From contig CAYMYI010000039.1 of NCBI GenBank assembly GCA_964394585.1, forward strand, positions 1-33,291: DNA of 33,291 bases. The letters are read 5' to 3'. Within the stretch, counting starts at the first letter, position 1. The number at the start of each line of letters is the position of its first letter. The position numbers were made by a program, and so were the translations under genes. The notes under the pieces are model-generated. The model ran no database searches, was not told the origin of the DNA, and saw only the letters and a list, made by a program, of their open reading frames with translations. Positions 32,489-33,291 of this stretch are shown here, one piece after another. Origin of the DNA: CAYUJH01 sp964394585. GTDB taxonomy: Bacteria > Bacteroidota > Bacteroidia > Cytophagales > Flammeovirgaceae.

Positions 32489-33291
32489 TTAGGCGACTAA
32501 AACTTCATTCAATTCAGAAATTATCTCTCCCATATCTTCGCCAAAGAGCTGGTACATTTTGCCTCTTCCGCCTTGGCTATCGAAAGGGGTATAGTCGAGG
32601 TCGTCGAGTTCTATGTGGTAGCTGCTTACTACGTGGTCTTTAATCATCCGTAGCCACTCCATTTGTTCGGGGTTAAAGCGGTTGTGTTTTCCTGCATTCT
32701 GCTTAAATATCCAGTTCTTAAAGTTCTCGTCTATGGTTTTATCAAAGGCTTTCAGTTCGCTATCAATCCCACAGGCGCGGCGTATCAACGAAACCAAGGC
32801 GGTGAGTTCGTCTTTGGGTTGAGACGGGGCATGCCCCGTATTTACGCTTTCCAAAGCTGCATAGGCACCCCACACATAGTCGGGCGCAAGGGTCGGCTTT
32901 TCCAGCTTTAGTTTTTCTATCACTTCCTTTATCATCTTAAAAGTGATTTCCCTGCGTTTGTACGGCTGGTTGTAGAAGATGCTCAGCGCCTTAATCTCGT
33001 CTTTGTTGGCTTCGAGATATTCGCTAAAGTCCTTCACAATGGCGGCTGCCTTCTCGGTAGAAGTAGTATCCCACTCCGATTTGGTGACCTTATCGAGGTT
33101 AATAGAATCAATAATCTGCTCGTGTTCACGTCGTACATTCTCTATGTAGCTGTTCAGCTCGCCGTTAAAGGTAGCGGCGGCATGGGCTGCTAGTTCCTCT
33201 TGGGCTTTTTGCTTGGCTTCTTCTACCAAAGCAGGGGTTCTATACCCATAATTAATTATTTTGGGAATAATAGGAGTATCCCCCGACGGTT
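32489..33291 (-). CDS. hsdR: Type I restriction endonuclease subunit HsdR, C-terminal part (5' end off window)
   Basis: This is the C-terminal ~267 residues of the HsdR motor/nuclease subunit. The frame is open to the window edge (visible upstream residues include GDTPIIPKIINYGYRTPAL), so the gene continues to the right. The region has the EcoEI-type HsdR C-terminal domain: KAAAIVKDFSEYLEANKDEI, ALSIFYNQPYKRREITF, APDYVWGAYAAL, and the end YQLFGEDMGEIISELNEVLVA. The nuclease and helicase motifs would lie off the window. It is the first gene of the operon in its transcription direction. Normally its stop would overlap hsdS; here 579 bases separate them because of the GxxExxY segment. Confidence 0.9.
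   Translation of the reverse strand, partial: PSGDTPIIPKIINYGYRTPALVEEAKQKAQEELAAHAAATFNGELNSYIENVRREHEQIIDSINLDKVTKSEWDTTSTEKAAAIVKDFSEYLEANKDEIKALSIFYNQPYKRREITFKMIKEVIEKLKLEKPTLAPDYVWGAYAALESVNTGHAPSQPKDELTALVSLIRRACGIDSELKAFDKTIDENFKNWIFKQNAGKHNRFNPEQMEWLRMIKDHVVSSYHIELDDLDYTPFDSQGGRGKMYQLFGEDMGEIISELNEVLVA

Larger units (their letters stand above)
24968..33291. mobile_element. Putative integrative genomic island in ssrA, right end off window
   Basis: This region begins at the tmRNA 3' end with an integrase and carries a type I restriction-modification operon with accessory Fic/RhuM/GxxExxY genes. Gene content changes abruptly from housekeeping and envelope genes to defence genes. The integrase in particular is more AT-rich and uses more AGA/AGG arginine codons than the genes to the left. 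No conjugation or replication genes are visible. The right border is beyond the window, so the element's size and mobility are unproven. Confidence 0.6.

Overview
The window looks like chromosome of a Bacteroidota bacterium, most likely a Cytophagales-like lineage; I cannot name the species. The evidence is two large secreted proteins with type IX secretion (T9SS) C-terminal sorting domains, a GEVED domain, a PUR-family DUF3276 protein, a fused class II-type branched-chain aminotransferase, a tmRNA tag ending in YALAA, and few recognisable Shine-Dalgarno sites.

Positions 1-24.5 kb are a core-like chromosomal region of mostly independent housekeeping and envelope genes. In order: the 3' part of a ligase-associated Lhr-type helicase (its start lies off the window), a ROK sugar kinase, a DUF58 protein, an RlpA/SPOR septal protein, a PUR-domain protein, an AI-2E family permease, a secreted FG-GAP/VCBS T9SS protein, a small coiled-coil/glycine-zipper membrane protein, a two-gene set of glycosyltransferase 39 plus a flippase-like lysylphosphatidylglycerol-synthase-TM protein, a propionyl-CoA synthetase, a DUF1080 lipoprotein, a tiny charged protein, a degenerate thiamine-pyrophosphokinase-like protein, a 1981-residue modular leucine-rich-repeat protein with a dead-looking M43 protease domain, an inositol monophosphatase and a branched-chain aminotransferase. 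Several clear intrinsic terminators separate these units.

At 24576-24967 lies the tmRNA gene (ssrA). Immediately beyond its 3' end begins what looks like an integrative island. It holds a terminator, a tyrosine recombinase (25116-26411), a short region with 33-bp direct repeats, and then a long minus-strand defence operon that runs off the right edge. Read in its direction of transcription, this operon is hsdR (partial) - GxxExxY nuclease-like gene - hsdS - RhuM/Doc fusion - Fic protein - hsdM. It is a type I restriction-modification locus carrying three accessory genes, two of them with Fic/Doc AMP-transferase-type motifs.

The most interesting structure is in the joints of that operon. The fic gene is bracketed by two nearly identical copies of the hsdM start region, leaving a vestigial hsdM start in front of fic. 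The GxxExxY gene sits in a segment with terminal inverted repeats and a long hairpin. That segment separates the complete hsdR end from a second, diverged copy of the last hsdR codons, which still overlaps the hsdS start codon. Accessory genes therefore seem to have been slotted into the R-S and S-M joints of a restriction operon while the reading frames on both sides stayed intact. The island's right end, and so its second attachment site, is outside the window.
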